The notes under the pieces: generated by a model
Database searches by the model: none
Told to the model about the DNA's origin: nothing
What the model saw: only the letters and a program-made list of their open reading frames with translations
Part shown: piece by piece, positions 52,602 through 61,602 of the stretch
Layout: every line of letters begins with the position of its first letter
Numbering within the stretch: the stretch's first letter is position 1
Assembly: GCA_934633695.1 (NCBI GenBank)
Contig: CAKTYT010000001.1
Location: 62,001-126,000, forward strand
DNA: 64,000 nucleotides
Source: an uncultured Clostridia bacterium
Lineage (GTDB): Bacteria > Bacillota > Clostridia > Christensenellales > CAG-138
Reading direction: 5' to 3'
Made by a program: the position numbers and the translations under genes

Positions 52602-53126
52602 GTGGAACTGAATGTTGCTTTGGAGTTAAAATCGGTTGGTAAAACAACTGAGAGGCATTTTGAAGAGAACATGTCCGATATTGATTTGAATGGACACAGA
52701 CTTGTCTTTACAATGCCCGTCAGCGTTGACCTTCGGTATGCCTTTGACGGTGAAGGCTTTAACGTTGCTGGTGTGCTCAGCTCCGAACTGTTGATGAACT
52801 GCACAAAGTGCAATAAAGAGTTTAAACAGAAATTCAGTGTTGACTTCAGTGAACGCTTCATTAAGGCGTCTGAAGAGGAGGCGGATGAGCTTGAATGCTA
52901 TCCGTTCAGCGGTGAAGTTTTAAATCTCGATAAGATGTTGCAGGATCTGATAATCCTCAATGCTCCGCTTTACGGTTTGTGCAGACCGGACTGCAAAGGG
53001 CTTTGCCCGAAGTGCGGTTGTGATTTGAATATAATGCAGTGTTCGTGTTCGCGAACGGCGAAGAATGCCAGCTTTGCCTCCTTGGAAGAACTCGCACAGC
53101 TGCTTAAAGGTGAAGAGGAGGTGTAG
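52602..53126 (+). CDS. yceD: DUF177/YceD family protein (YlbN-like)
   Basis: YceD (DUF177) proteins are found next to rpmF in most bacteria and are implicated in 23S rRNA accumulation or large-subunit biogenesis. This one (174 residues) shows the family Cys pair MNCTKCNKEF and the C-terminal LYGLCRPDCKGLCPKCGCDLN, which may bind zinc. The GTG at 52602 has GGAG at 52592-52595; the ATG at 52590 would add four residues but lacks a ribosome site. rpmF starts 3 bases after its stop. Confidence 0.9.
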   Translation: MELNVALELKSVGKTTERHFEENMSDIDLNGHRLVFTMPVSVDLRYAFDGEGFNVAGVLSSELLMNCTKCNKEFKQKFSVDFSERFIKASEEEADELECYPFSGEVLNLDKMLQDLIILNAPLYGLCRPDCKGLCPKCGCDLNIMQCSCSRTAKNASFASLEELAQLLKGEEEV

Positions 53127-53129
53127 AAA

Positions 53130-53315
53130 ATGGCAGTACCTAAGAGAAAAACATCGAAAGCAAGGCGTGACCAGCGTAGAGCAAATTGGAAGCTCACCGT
53201 CCCCGCTATTGTTGAGTGTCCCCAGTGCCACGAGAAGAAGCTGGCTCACAGGGTTTGCAGGCATTGCGGTTACTACGATGGCGAACAGGTCATCAAAGTT
53301 GACGAAGAAGCATAA
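53130..53315 (+). CDS. rpmF: 50S ribosomal protein bL32
   Basis: The 61-residue protein has the bL32 start MAVPKRKTSKARRDQRRANW and the zinc-binding motif CPQCHEKKLAHRVCRHCG with four Cys. GAGGAGG precedes the ATG. It follows yceD directly, the standard pair, and here is followed by an unrelated phosphotransferase gene rather than the usual plsX. Confidence 0.98.
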   Translation: MAVPKRKTSKARRDQRRANWKLTVPAIVECPQCHEKKLAHRVCRHCGYYDGEQVIKVDEEA

Positions 53316-53377
53316 TGAATTTAACGAGAATACAGGCTGCACTCTGTGTGTGGTCTGTATTTATTTTGGGTGAAAAG

Positions 53378-54376
53378 ATGAAGGTAAGTGAAGCGGTTAT
53401 AAAAACCATTGCAAAATGGTATGGCCTCGAGTGCAGTGAATTAAGCAGAGTGATTGACACATCACGAGGAGTTAATGATGTGCGGTTAAACTGCATTATA
53501 TGCGATAAATATGTTATTAAAATCAATTCCGTCAACTGTATCGACGAAGAGAGATTGAGTGAAATTGCAAGGCTGGTTGAACGTTACCGCAAATGCGGTG
53601 TGTACTGCCCTGCTTTGATACGAAATGAGGACGGCAAATACTCTCATGCAATTGACATAGACGGAGAAAAATTTATATGCTACACAGAAGAATTTGCGTT
53701 GTTTAAAGTCTGCGGCGACACGCCAATGAGCAGAAAAAAGATTGTTGAGCATCTCGGAATTATTGCGAGCAGGTATACAAATATTGATCTTTCGGATACG
53801 AATTCGATGTGGAGTCTTATTGACCTTGCACCACTTGATACGGATGTCGACGAAAAGCAGGAAAATCTTGATTCGCTTGTAGAATGCCTGAAAAAAATAA
53901 ATATCGGCGATCTCGCCGAAAAAGTCAGTTGCTGCAACGAAAAGTTGAGGGAAATTATTTCCTCAAGGTATAAAGAACTGCCGCGCTGTTGTTACCAGGC
54001 GGATTTGAATCCGGAAAACATTCTTGTTGATGACAATGGAGAATTTGCCGGAGTTATTGATTTCAACCTGTCAGGTACCGAAGTGAACATAAATTGCTTT
54101 TTGAACGAAACGAACTGGTTTCCGCAGAAAGAAGAGTTTGACAGCATGAGCGTTGAAGAAATGCTGACTTGCATGACTGAAAGGCAGAACGAGCTATTGG
54201 AAGCAATATTCAGACACTACGAGCTCAATCCAATTGAATGCGAAATGTTCCCGTACTATAAACGAATCATTGATCTTGAGCAGTACCCGAACGTATGCTT
54301 TCTTATAAGTGTGCTGAAAGATGAAGAAAGACGAAACAAAGCGGTCGATTTAATTGAAGCAATGATAAGCGAATAA
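53378..54376 (+). CDS. Aminoglycoside phosphotransferase-fold kinase, substrate unknown
   Basis: The 332-residue protein has the APH/choline kinase-like fold. The catalytic loop is CCYQADLNPENILVDD, where the usual H-G-D-L is Q-A-D-L but the catalytic Asp is kept, followed by the metal-binding Asp in AGVIDFNLSGTE. The N-terminal lobe has CDKYVIKINSV, containing the likely ATP-binding Lys. Such proteins phosphorylate aminoglycosides, homoserine, choline or other small alcohols; nothing here selects one. The ATG at 53378 follows GGGTGA; an in-frame ATG at 53315 overlaps the rpmF stop. It probably shares the yceD-rpmF transcript. Confidence 0.78.
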   Translation: MKVSEAVIKTIAKWYGLECSELSRVIDTSRGVNDVRLNCIICDKYVIKINSVNCIDEERLSEIARLVERYRKCGVYCPALIRNEDGKYSHAIDIDGEKFICYTEEFALFKVCGDTPMSRKKIVEHLGIIASRYTNIDLSDTNSMWSLIDLAPLDTDVDEKQENLDSLVECLKKINIGDLAEKVSCCNEKLREIISSRYKELPRCCYQADLNPENILVDDNGEFAGVIDFNLSGTEVNINCFLNETNWFPQKEEFDSMSVEEMLTCMTERQNELLEAIFRHYELNPIECEMFPYYKRIIDLEQYPNVCFLISVLKDEERRNKAVDLIEAMISE

Positions 54377-54383
54377 ACAAGAA

Positions 54384-54424
54384 AACACCCTCGTCAATGT
54401 ATAGTGCCGAGAGTGTTTTGGTTT
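54384..54424. terminator. Bidirectional terminator between the APH-like gene and ftsY
   Basis: AACAC-C-CTCG (54384-54393) pairs with CGAG-A-GTGTT (54408-54417) across one mismatch. It is followed on the plus strand by TTGGTTTT and on the minus strand by TTTCTTGTT. Confidence 0.65.
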
Positions 54425-54433
54425 TATGTTCTC

Positions 54434-55666
54434 TTACAGCAATGCTGATGCGAATGCGGCTGCATCAAAGGGCTGGAGATCATCAAGGCCCTCGCCGACC
54501 CCTATGAAGCGGACGGGGAGGTGGAGTTCATCCTTTACTGCAACGACAACGCCGCCCTTTGCGGTGCCGTCAAGCTTGGTGAGGATTATACCGGTGAGCC
54601 CGGCATTTTCGCCGAAAGCCTTTGCCTGTGCAATTGCGTTCTGTCCGGTAGTTGCATCAAGCACAAGAAGTACTTCGAGGGGAACACCCGGAAGTTCACG
54701 GTTGATGACACGCACCATCTTTGAAAGCTCATTCATGAGGTTGACCTTATTATGAAGCCTCCCTGCGGTATCACATATGAGAATATCGCAGTGCTTTGCC
54801 TTGTAAGATGCAATTGCATCGAAAACTACAGCGGCAGGGTCGGCCCCTTCACCGTGCTTTACAATAGGAACATCGGCTCTTTCGGCCCAGATGCTCAGCT
54901 GCTCAGCGGCGGCTGCACGGAAGGTATCCGCTGCTGCAAGCATAACCGATTTGCCATCGGCTTTATACATTGATGCGAGCTTGCCTATGGACGTTGTTTT
55001 TCCGACGCCGTTGACGCCGACGATCATGAGAACCGCCTTGTCAGCATCAGGCAAGAATTCGGTTTCTGGCTGCATCGCCTCACTGAGCAGGCGAATCATG
55101 ACCTGCTTTGCTTCCGTGCGGGTGTGAATCCCATTTGCCTTGAGCTCATTGCGTAAACGTGAAAGGAGCTTTTGCGTCGTATTCATGCCCATATCGGAAA
55201 TAATCATTGCCTCTTCAAGCTCATCGTAAAAATCATCGTCGATTTTTTCGCCGTTTTCAATAAAGAGACTTCCGAGAAGATTGTCGCGTGTCTTTTTTAG
55301 ACCATCTTTGAGCTTTGAAAACCAGCCTTTCTTCTTGTCTTTCTTAGTCGATTCCGATACTGCCTCTTCCCTTGCAGGTGCTGCCTCGGCAATAGGAGGA
55401 TCACATAAGATGGCAGGCTCAGATTCCACAGTTTTAGCTGCTTCGGCAGAGACTGCGGGCTCGTCTGTAACGATTTGTCCGTTGGCAATTGCGGGTTCCA
55501 CCGAAATCATGGGTTCGGCAGGGACTGTTTGTTCAACGCCAACGGCTTCACTCGCCGTCAAATCATCGGCAGCCTCAGTTAGTTCCTGTTCTGTCATTTC
55601 TCCGGAAGAAATGGGGGATGGAGTTTCCTTCTTTTTTTTGTCCTTACGTTTAAAGATATTCCACAT
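54434..55666 (-). CDS. ftsY: Signal recognition particle receptor FtsY
   Basis: FtsY is the membrane-associated SRP receptor GTPase. The N-terminal ~110 residues are a low-complexity Ala/Glu/Pro-rich acidic region, followed by the four-helix N domain and the GTPase domain: G1 VGVNGVGKTTSIGKLA, the insertion box AADTFRAAAAEQL, G3 DTAGRLHNK, G4 TKLDGTAKGG, and RFIGVGEGLDDLQPFD at the end. The ATG at 55666 follows AAGGAG and lies 13 bases after the smc stop. It is the last gene of the plsX-to-ftsY operon. Confidence 0.97.
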   Translation of the reverse strand: MWNIFKRKDKKKKETPSPISSGEMTEQELTEAADDLTASEAVGVEQTVPAEPMISVEPAIANGQIVTDEPAVSAEAAKTVESEPAILCDPPIAEAAPAREEAVSESTKKDKKKGWFSKLKDGLKKTRDNLLGSLFIENGEKIDDDFYDELEEAMIISDMGMNTTQKLLSRLRNELKANGIHTRTEAKQVMIRLLSEAMQPETEFLPDADKAVLMIVGVNGVGKTTSIGKLASMYKADGKSVMLAAADTFRAAAAEQLSIWAERADVPIVKHGEGADPAAVVFDAIASYKAKHCDILICDTAGRLHNKVNLMNELSKMVRVINRELPGVPLEVLLVLDATTGQNAIAQAKAFGENAGLTGIILTKLDGTAKGGVVVAVKDELHLPVRFIGVGEGLDDLQPFDAAAFASALL

Positions 55667-55679
55667 ATAAAGTTCTCCT

Positions 55680-58600
55680 TTATTCATTATTGAATTTAGC
55701 TGAAACGAGCGAAGAAACGCCTTTTTCCTCCATTGAAACGCCGTAAAGTGCATTGCACACGGCCATTGCTCCTTTGCGGTGGGTAATGATGATAAACTGC
55801 GTGTCGCTCGAATACTCTGTTAGATACTTTGCAAAGTTGTCAACATTTGCTTCGTCCAGTGATGTATCAATTTCATCGAGAATGCAGAATGCAGCAGGTT
55901 TGAGTTTTAATATTGCAAACAGCAGTGCTATTGCCGTCAATGCCTGCTCGCCGCCGGAGAGCAGGGTCAAAAGCTGAAGCTTTTTTCCGGGTGGCTGTGC
56001 AATAATGTCAATATTGCAATTCAATACATCGTTTTTGTCCGAAAGAACCAGTTCTGCTTTACCGCCCCGGAAAAGCTCCGAAAAAGTCTCACTGAAGTTC
56101 TTTTGAATGAGTGCAAAGCGAGAGACGAATTCTCGCTCCATAGTCACCGTCAGCTTTGCGATAAGCTCGTTTAGGTCCGCTTCAGCCTTTTTGAGGTCGT
56201 TGCTCTGGATACTCAGCTCATCGTATCGCCCCTTGACATCACGATAATCTTCAATGGACGAAGTGTTGACTTCACCAAGCTCCTTTATGCTCCTGCGAAG
56301 CTCATCGGCACGAATATGCGATTGGGTGACGGGAATGCTCCTGCGAAATTCACGAGCATTTTCGTACGTCAGCTCATAATCATTCCAAATGCGGTCACAG
56401 AGATTCTTTAAATCAATTTGAACTCTGTTTAACGACAACTCACCTTTGTGCCTGCGTTCACGAAGCTCAATCAGCTGATGCGAAATATTCTGCCTGTCTG
56501 CACGTTTCTCGTCAAGAGAACGAAGCCTTTCGGCTCTCTCGGCTTCAAGCCTGTGAAGCTCATCAGTGACACTGTCAAACCTTGATCGTTCACTTGACAG
56601 GTTGTCTGAAAGTGCAGTGAGTTTATCCTCAAGCAAAACAATTTCTTCCCTTACGGCCTCTTCAGCCTTTTCCTCTTCGCTTGAGGAACTATGATAGGCC
56701 TCGATTTCCAATTTTATGCGTTTTTTCTCCGCAATGCGAGAGTCAATTTCCTTTTCTGCGGATGTCAGTCTGACGCGAACAGCGGAGGATTCATCATTCA
56801 CATTTTGCAGGGAAATGCGAAGCTCGCTTAATCTATCTTGCAGGATTTTAATGTCGCTTCCCGTCACGGCATTTCCGGTTGATAAAGTCGTCTCGGTTTT
56901 TTCAGCTTCAAGCTTTTCCAACTTAATGTCAGAAAGAGCATCATCCAGTCGAATTTTCTCCTCATCAAGCTCGGAAAGCTGTTCAGAGTTTTTAATAAGA
57001 TACTTTCGGACTATTTCTGCTTTTTCTTTGCCGGAAGCAATTTTGAGTTCGCTTGTCCTTAATGCTTCCTCAACGGAGGAAAGGCGGGCATTCACCTCTG
57101 AAAGAGAAGCGTTGAAAGAGTCGATCTGACCGTGAAGGGTTGAAATGTCTTTTTCCGTTTGCTTTTCTCTGTCGGCAAGCTCCTCAATTTCCCGCTCGCG
57201 GCCGAGCAGACTCAATTCACGCTTCTGAACGCTTCCGCCGGTCATGCTTCCGCCCGGGTTCAAGATATCACCCTTGAGCGTTGCGATTTTGAAGGATGAT
57301 CTGCTCCTGCGGTTTATTGCAATGCCGGTATCAAGATCGTCAACGATAACTACTCTGCCGAGAAGATTTTCAATGACGCTGCGGTGTGCCGGGGAGCATT
57401 CAATAAGTTCGGAAGCAATGCCGAAGCACCCTCTTTCGCTTAGCAGAGAACGCTCGTCGGCATTCAAAAGCTTGGGCCGCATTGCGGTGATGGGGAGCAA
57501 TGTTGCTCTGCCGTAATCACGGCTGCGCAAGTACTCAATGACGAACTTTGCATCCTGTTCAGTGGGGACAATTATGTTCTGCAATGCAGAGCCGAGGGCG
57601 AATTCAATTGCAGTTTCAAATTTTGCAGGCACACTTATAAGCTCTGCAACGACACCTGCTATACGTCTGCCAAGCTCCGTATTGCGTGCTGCATCGTTAA
57701 GAAGCCTGCGTACGCTTGTATAGTAGCCCTCATGAGCACGTTTTATTTCACAGAGGACTTTGCTCCTTGAGCGGATGGCAGAGAGCTCGTTTTCAACGCT
57801 GCGGAGCTGAACAGAATATGTTTTGATGTCGGAATTAATTTTCTGACTGTCCAGAATGATTGAATCTCTTTTCTCATGCAGCTTTTTGATCTCGGCTTTT
57901 GTTTCCGAATCGGAGGATTCAATGTCCGAATACTCTTTTAGCAGCTTTTCTCGTTCGTTCGAAAGACTGAACCGGTTTTCTTTGAGTTTTTCAAGGCGGG
58001 AAACGAGGGCAGAGTGCATTGCATCCAGCCTTGAAAGCCTGCTCTTTGCATCGGCAAGCCTGTTCATCGATTCCATCATTGCCTGCTTGCTTGATTCAAG
58101 CAAGACTTCATTTTCTTCAATGTCGGAGTAAACGGAACGCAGCTTTTCTGTCATCTGCTCAAGATCAGACTTAAGATCTTCAGCGGAGGAAGAGAAATTG
58201 GCAAGCTCAATGTCAATTTCTCCCAGTCGTCCTTCATCGGCCAAAATGAGTCGTTTAAGCTGCTCACGCTTTGCAATATGCTCATCAATGCGTGCTTTTG
58301 ATGTACTGAGTTTTTCATTCAACAGCTTTTCACTGCCGGCAGAGGCTTCAACACTTGAAGAAAGCGAAACAAGCTGCTGCGAAAGACTGCTGATTGTCAG
58401 TGAAAGCTCACGCTCACGCTCCTCCTCGAGCACACAGCCTGCTTCAAGCATGGATTCCTCCGACGCTGCGTGATCGATAGCGGAAGCGAGAGTGGCTACG
58501 GAGTCGGTAAGCTGCTTTATACGTTCATTTGATTTATCATATTGGTACAAAAAAAGATTAATCTCGATATCGCGGAGCTCTTCGCGGTACTTAAAATACT

Positions 58601-59240
58601 CGATTGCTTTTTCACTCTGGAGACGAAGTGGTTCGAGCCGTGTTTCAAGTTCTGAAATAATATCATCGAGCCTTATCAGGTTTTTCCTTGTATTGGCGAG
58701 CTTTCGTTCTGCCTCCTCCTTGCGGGTACGAAACTTCATGACGCCGGCAGCCTCCTCAAAAGCCTCGCGGCGGTCGTTGGATTTGTCGGAAAGGATCTCG
58801 CTGACTCTTCCCTGCCCGATGATGGAGTAGCCGTCCTTGCCGATACCCGTGTCACGGAACAGGTCGTGAACGTCCTTCAAGCGACAGGGAGTTTTGTTAA
58901 TATAATATTCGCTTTCACCCGAACGATAGGCGTGACGCGAGACAACTACTTCGGAATACGGAGATGCTAAAGCACCGTCGGAATTGTCAAAGTACATTGA
59001 AACTTCACAAAAGGAGAGAGAGCGTCGTTTTTCAGTGCCGCCGAAAATAAAATCTTCGACCTTCTTGCCTCGCAAGGCTCTTGCACTCTGTTCCCCGAGT
59101 ACAAAGCGAAAAGCGTCCGAAATGTTGCTCTTTCCGCAGCCGTTTGGGCCGAGTATTCCGGTTATGCCGTTTTCAAAAATCAGCTCAGTTCGCTTTGCAA
59201 AGGATTTAAATCCATTGATTTCTAATTTGGTTAACTTCAT
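55680..59240 (-). CDS. smc: Chromosome partition protein SMC
   Basis: SMC forms the condensin-like dimer that organises and separates chromosomes. The 1186-residue protein has the N-terminal ATPase half with Walker A GPNGCGKSNISDAFRF, long coiled coils, a central hinge (about 520-640; SVPAKFETAIEFALGSALQN and GRVVIVDDLDTGIA), and the C-terminal half with signature LLSGGEQALTAIAL and Walker B CILDEIDTSLDEANV. It lies between rnc and ftsY as in Bacillus. The scpA/scpB partners are not here. Confidence 0.98.
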   Translation of the reverse strand: MKLTKLEINGFKSFAKRTELIFENGITGILGPNGCGKSNISDAFRFVLGEQSARALRGKKVEDFIFGGTEKRRSLSFCEVSMYFDNSDGALASPYSEVVVSRHAYRSGESEYYINKTPCRLKDVHDLFRDTGIGKDGYSIIGQGRVSEILSDKSNDRREAFEEAAGVMKFRTRKEEAERKLANTRKNLIRLDDIISELETRLEPLRLQSEKAIEYFKYREELRDIEINLFLYQYDKSNERIKQLTDSVATLASAIDHAASEESMLEAGCVLEEERERELSLTISSLSQQLVSLSSSVEASAGSEKLLNEKLSTSKARIDEHIAKREQLKRLILADEGRLGEIDIELANFSSSAEDLKSDLEQMTEKLRSVYSDIEENEVLLESSKQAMMESMNRLADAKSRLSRLDAMHSALVSRLEKLKENRFSLSNEREKLLKEYSDIESSDSETKAEIKKLHEKRDSIILDSQKINSDIKTYSVQLRSVENELSAIRSRSKVLCEIKRAHEGYYTSVRRLLNDAARNTELGRRIAGVVAELISVPAKFETAIEFALGSALQNIIVPTEQDAKFVIEYLRSRDYGRATLLPITAMRPKLLNADERSLLSERGCFGIASELIECSPAHRSVIENLLGRVVIVDDLDTGIAINRRSRSSFKIATLKGDILNPGGSMTGGSVQKRELSLLGREREIEELADREKQTEKDISTLHGQIDSFNASLSEVNARLSSVEEALRTSELKIASGKEKAEIVRKYLIKNSEQLSELDEEKIRLDDALSDIKLEKLEAEKTETTLSTGNAVTGSDIKILQDRLSELRISLQNVNDESSAVRVRLTSAEKEIDSRIAEKKRIKLEIEAYHSSSSEEEKAEEAVREEIVLLEDKLTALSDNLSSERSRFDSVTDELHRLEAERAERLRSLDEKRADRQNISHQLIELRERRHKGELSLNRVQIDLKNLCDRIWNDYELTYENAREFRRSIPVTQSHIRADELRRSIKELGEVNTSSIEDYRDVKGRYDELSIQSNDLKKAEADLNELIAKLTVTMEREFVSRFALIQKNFSETFSELFRGGKAELVLSDKNDVLNCNIDIIAQPPGKKLQLLTLLSGGEQALTAIALLFAILKLKPAAFCILDEIDTSLDEANVDNFAKYLTEYSSDTQFIIITHRKGAMAVCNALYGVSMEEKGVSSLVSAKFNNE

Positions 59241-59283
59241 CTGCGGTGGTCCTGTCGTGAGGTAAAAGTAAGCTTATTTGCAC

Positions 59284-59994
59284 CTAATCAATTTGGTTCA
59301 ATAGTTCAAGAGTCGCCTTTGCGGCATTTTGACCCGCTTCCTGCTTCGTTCCGCCTTCACCAAAGCCATAAACAGTATCACCAATTGTGACCTGCATGGT
59401 GAAAACACGCTTGTGATCCGGTCCACTTATTCCGACGACAGTATAACCCAGTTCACCTTTGTGCGTGTGTTGAACGTATTCTTGAAGAAGAGTTTTATAA
59501 TCCTTGACACTGACTGTTTTAATCGCAGAAGCGATAGTTTCCTTGACAAAACTCAAGATGAATTTTTCTGCATTGTCCATTCCGCCATCGAGATAAATAG
59601 CCCCAATAACTGCCTCGAGTGCATCGGAGAGGATGGAAGGCTTTTCGCGTCCGCCGGTGTTCTCTTCACCGTGACTGAGAAGGATATACCTGCCCAAATC
59701 AATTTTCTTGGCGGCATCGAAGAGCGAAGGTTCATAAACTGCACGCGAACGAGTCCTTGTCATCATACCCTCGTTCATATGCGGATAATTGTTGTACAGA
59801 TACTTGCTGACGCAAAGCTCAAGTACAGCGTCACCCAAAAACTCCATTCGTTCGTTATGCAGCTGAGCACGATTTTCGCCTTTCACAAAGGATGAGTGCG
59901 TCAGTGCGGTATCGAGCAAAGCGAGGTCAGTGAAGTTGTAGCTGAGTTTTACACACACTTCCTCCAGCATTTCCCGTCTGTGATTGTCAATCAT
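59284..59994 (-). CDS. rnc: Ribonuclease III
   Basis: RNase III cuts double-stranded RNA in rRNA processing and mRNA turnover. It shows the endonuclease signature NERMEFLGDAVLELCVSKYL with the catalytic Glu and Asp, the second acidic cluster DALEAVIGAIYLDGG, and a C-terminal dsRNA-binding domain (about 165-236; KTLLQEYVQ and EAGQNAAKATLELL). It has 236 residues. AGGAGGAAC precedes the start; smc begins 43 bases after its end. Confidence 0.97.
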   Translation of the reverse strand: MIDNHRREMLEEVCVKLSYNFTDLALLDTALTHSSFVKGENRAQLHNERMEFLGDAVLELCVSKYLYNNYPHMNEGMMTRTRSRAVYEPSLFDAAKKIDLGRYILLSHGEENTGGREKPSILSDALEAVIGAIYLDGGMDNAEKFILSFVKETIASAIKTVSVKDYKTLLQEYVQHTHKGELGYTVVGISGPDHKRVFTMQVTIGDTVYGFGEGGTKQEAGQNAAKATLELLNQID

Positions 59995-60022
59995 TGGTGT
60001 TCCTCCTTTTCACGCAAACAAA

Positions 60023-60055
60023 CCGGGGGAGATAAACTTTTTAAGACACCCCCGG
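60023..60055 (-). terminator. GC-rich hairpin between acpP and rnc
   Basis: CCGGGGG (60055-60049 on the minus strand) pairs with CCCCCGG (60029-60023) around a 19-base AT-rich loop, followed by TTTGTTTG. It resembles a weak intrinsic terminator and may let acpP mRNA exceed rnc-smc-ftsY mRNA, or serve as an RNase III site. Confidence 0.5.
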
Positions 60056-60071
60056 CGTGCATGGCTGAATT

Positions 60072-60293
60072 TTATTTTGATTCGATATAGCGAACGATGT
60101 CGCCAACGGTTTTGAGCTGTGAGAGGTCTTCATCGGGAACTTCGATGTTATAACGCTCTTCAAGACTCATGATAAGCTCAACAACGTCAAGTGAATCCGC
60201 TTTAAGGTCGTCAACGAGGCGAGAATCCTCGCGAACGGAATCAAGGGGGATATTGAGCTGAGTTGCAATGCTCTGTCTTACTTCTGTCAGCAT
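60072..60293 (-). CDS. acpP: Acyl carrier protein
   Basis: ACP carries growing fatty acid chains on a phosphopantetheine arm. The 73-residue acidic protein has the attachment motif DLKADSLDVVELIM with Ser34. AAAGGAG precedes the ATG. It lies between plsX and rnc as in Bacillus, but fabD and fabG, which stand between plsX and acpA there, are missing here. Confidence 0.97.
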   Translation of the reverse strand: MLTEVRQSIATQLNIPLDSVREDSRLVDDLKADSLDVVELIMSLEERYNIEVPDEDLSQLKTVGDIVRYIESK

Positions 60294-60337
60294 GTTTGTT
60301 CTCCTTTCGGAATAATTTATGAATCCACTGTATTCTA

Positions 60338-60381
60338 CTGCATTATAACCGTAAAGTCAAATAGCAGCGGTTATAATGCAG
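60338..60381. promoter_or_regulatory. 14-bp inverted repeat between plsX and acpP containing -10-like elements
   Basis: CTGCATTATAACCG (60338-60351) and CGGTTATAATGCAG (60368-60381) are perfect inverted copies with a 16-base spacer. Each arm contains TATAAT on one strand. The position, 45 bases before acpP and 13 bases after plsX, suggests an operator-promoter for acpP or a strong mRNA hairpin; there is no T-run on either side. It does not match the FapR box of Bacillus. Confidence 0.5.
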
Positions 60382-60394
60382 GTGAATTGGGTGG

Positions 60395-61402
60395 TTATTC
60401 TTCGATGTTTATTGAAACGGCAGCTGCAATTTTTTCGGTAACGCCGCCGAGTGTCAGTTTTCGGGCCTGCTCAATTGCAGAGCTGATGGCTTTTGCGTCA
60501 GAACTTCCGTGAGCTTTTATTATCCCGCCGTTTATGCCGAGAAGGGGGGCTCCGCCGTATTCTTTATAGTCCATTTTCGTTTTCAGCGAACGAAAACTTG
60601 ATCTGCATATCGCTGCACCGACCTTCGAGAGTGTCTTTGAAGTCAATTCCGCCTTGAGCATGGTCAGTAATGCATGAATCGTTCCCTCCATGGACTTAAG
60701 TATCGCATTACCAACAAATCCATCGCAGACAACAACATCGTAGTCTCCGCTCATGACCTCTCTTGATTCGCAATTGCCGAGGAAGTTTATTCCCCCTGTC
60801 GTTTTAAGAAGAGCATATGCAGATTTTGTGAGTTCGTTGCCCTTTCCCTCTTCGGCACCGTTGCTGATTATGCCGACACGCGGGTTTTTTATACCGAGAA
60901 CGTTTTCCATGTAGGCCGTACCCATTGCTGCAAATTGAACGAGGTATTCAGGCTTGCAATCGGCATTCGCACCGCAGTCAATGAGCATGACCGGTCCCTT
61001 GAGTGAAGGGAGAACGGGGGCAAGTGCCGGGCGGAGAATTCCTCTTATCCGCTTGACTATAAGGGTGGCCCCTGCAAGCACGGCCCCGGAACTTCCGGCA
61101 GAAATGAAGCAATCAGCTTCCTTATTTGCAACGATGCGGAGAGCTTTTACAAGGGAGCTTTCCGTTTTGCGTTTTATCGCTGCGGTGGGGGACTCTTCAC
61201 AGGTGATGACTTCAGGAGCATGTACTATTTCTATACGTGAAGAATCATAAGCACGTTCCGAGAGCAAACCCCTTATCTTTTGTTCATCGCCCGTTAATAT
61301 CAGGCAAAAGTCATCGTTTTTTTCAAGGGCATCAAGGCAGCCGTCAATAACGGCGTTGGGGGCATTATCTCCTCCGAAAACGTCGATTGCAAATCTCATC
61401 AT
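60395..61402 (-). CDS. plsX: Phosphate acyltransferase PlsX
   Basis: PlsX makes acyl phosphate from acyl-ACP for phospholipid synthesis. The protein (335 residues) shows MRFAIDVFGGDNAPNAVIDG, EVITCEESPTAAIKRK, FISAGSSGAVLAGATL, LIDCGANADCKPEYL, VVCDGFVGNAILKSMEG, and the C-terminal GGAPLLGINGG. The first of two ATGs (61402) is used because GAAGGA stands 7 bases before it. It heads the leftward plsX-acpP-rnc-smc-ftsY set from the promoter at 61470-61498. A fapR gene is not present upstream. Confidence 0.97.
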   Translation of the reverse strand: MMRFAIDVFGGDNAPNAVIDGCLDALEKNDDFCLILTGDEQKIRGLLSERAYDSSRIEIVHAPEVITCEESPTAAIKRKTESSLVKALRIVANKEADCFISAGSSGAVLAGATLIVKRIRGILRPALAPVLPSLKGPVMLIDCGANADCKPEYLVQFAAMGTAYMENVLGIKNPRVGIISNGAEEGKGNELTKSAYALLKTTGGINFLGNCESREVMSGDYDVVVCDGFVGNAILKSMEGTIHALLTMLKAELTSKTLSKVGAAICRSSFRSLKTKMDYKEYGGAPLLGINGGIIKAHGSSDAKAISSAIEQARKLTLGGVTEKIAAAVSINIEE

Positions 61403-61469
61403 GGTAATTTCCTTCTTTCATCAAGCCTGTACTGCCGGTATGGTCGGTGTACGCACATTCAACTTGGTA

Positions 61470-61498
61470 ATTATAAAGGATTTTGAACCGTTTATCAA
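61470..61498 (-). promoter_or_regulatory. Sigma-A promoter for plsX operon
   Basis: On the minus strand, -35 TTGATA (61498-61493), a 17-nt spacer and -10 TATAAT (61475-61470), about 65 bases before plsX. Confidence 0.75.
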
Positions 61499-61563
61499 TA
61501 AAAAAATTGGGAAGATAGATTGAAAATTGCAGCTTTTTGACATGGAAATTTGAGAATTCTCCC

Positions 61564-61592
61564 TTGCAGAAAAAGGGGATCGGTGATATAAT
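61564..61592 (+). promoter_or_regulatory. Strong sigma-A promoter upstream of the methyltransferase leader
   Basis: -35 TTGCAG (61564-61569), a 17-nt spacer and -10 TATAAT (61587-61592) preceded by TGA (extended -10). Transcription should start near 61599, leaving a leader of about 195 bases. Confidence 0.75.
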
Positions 61593-61602
61593 ATGTGCGA
61601 AA

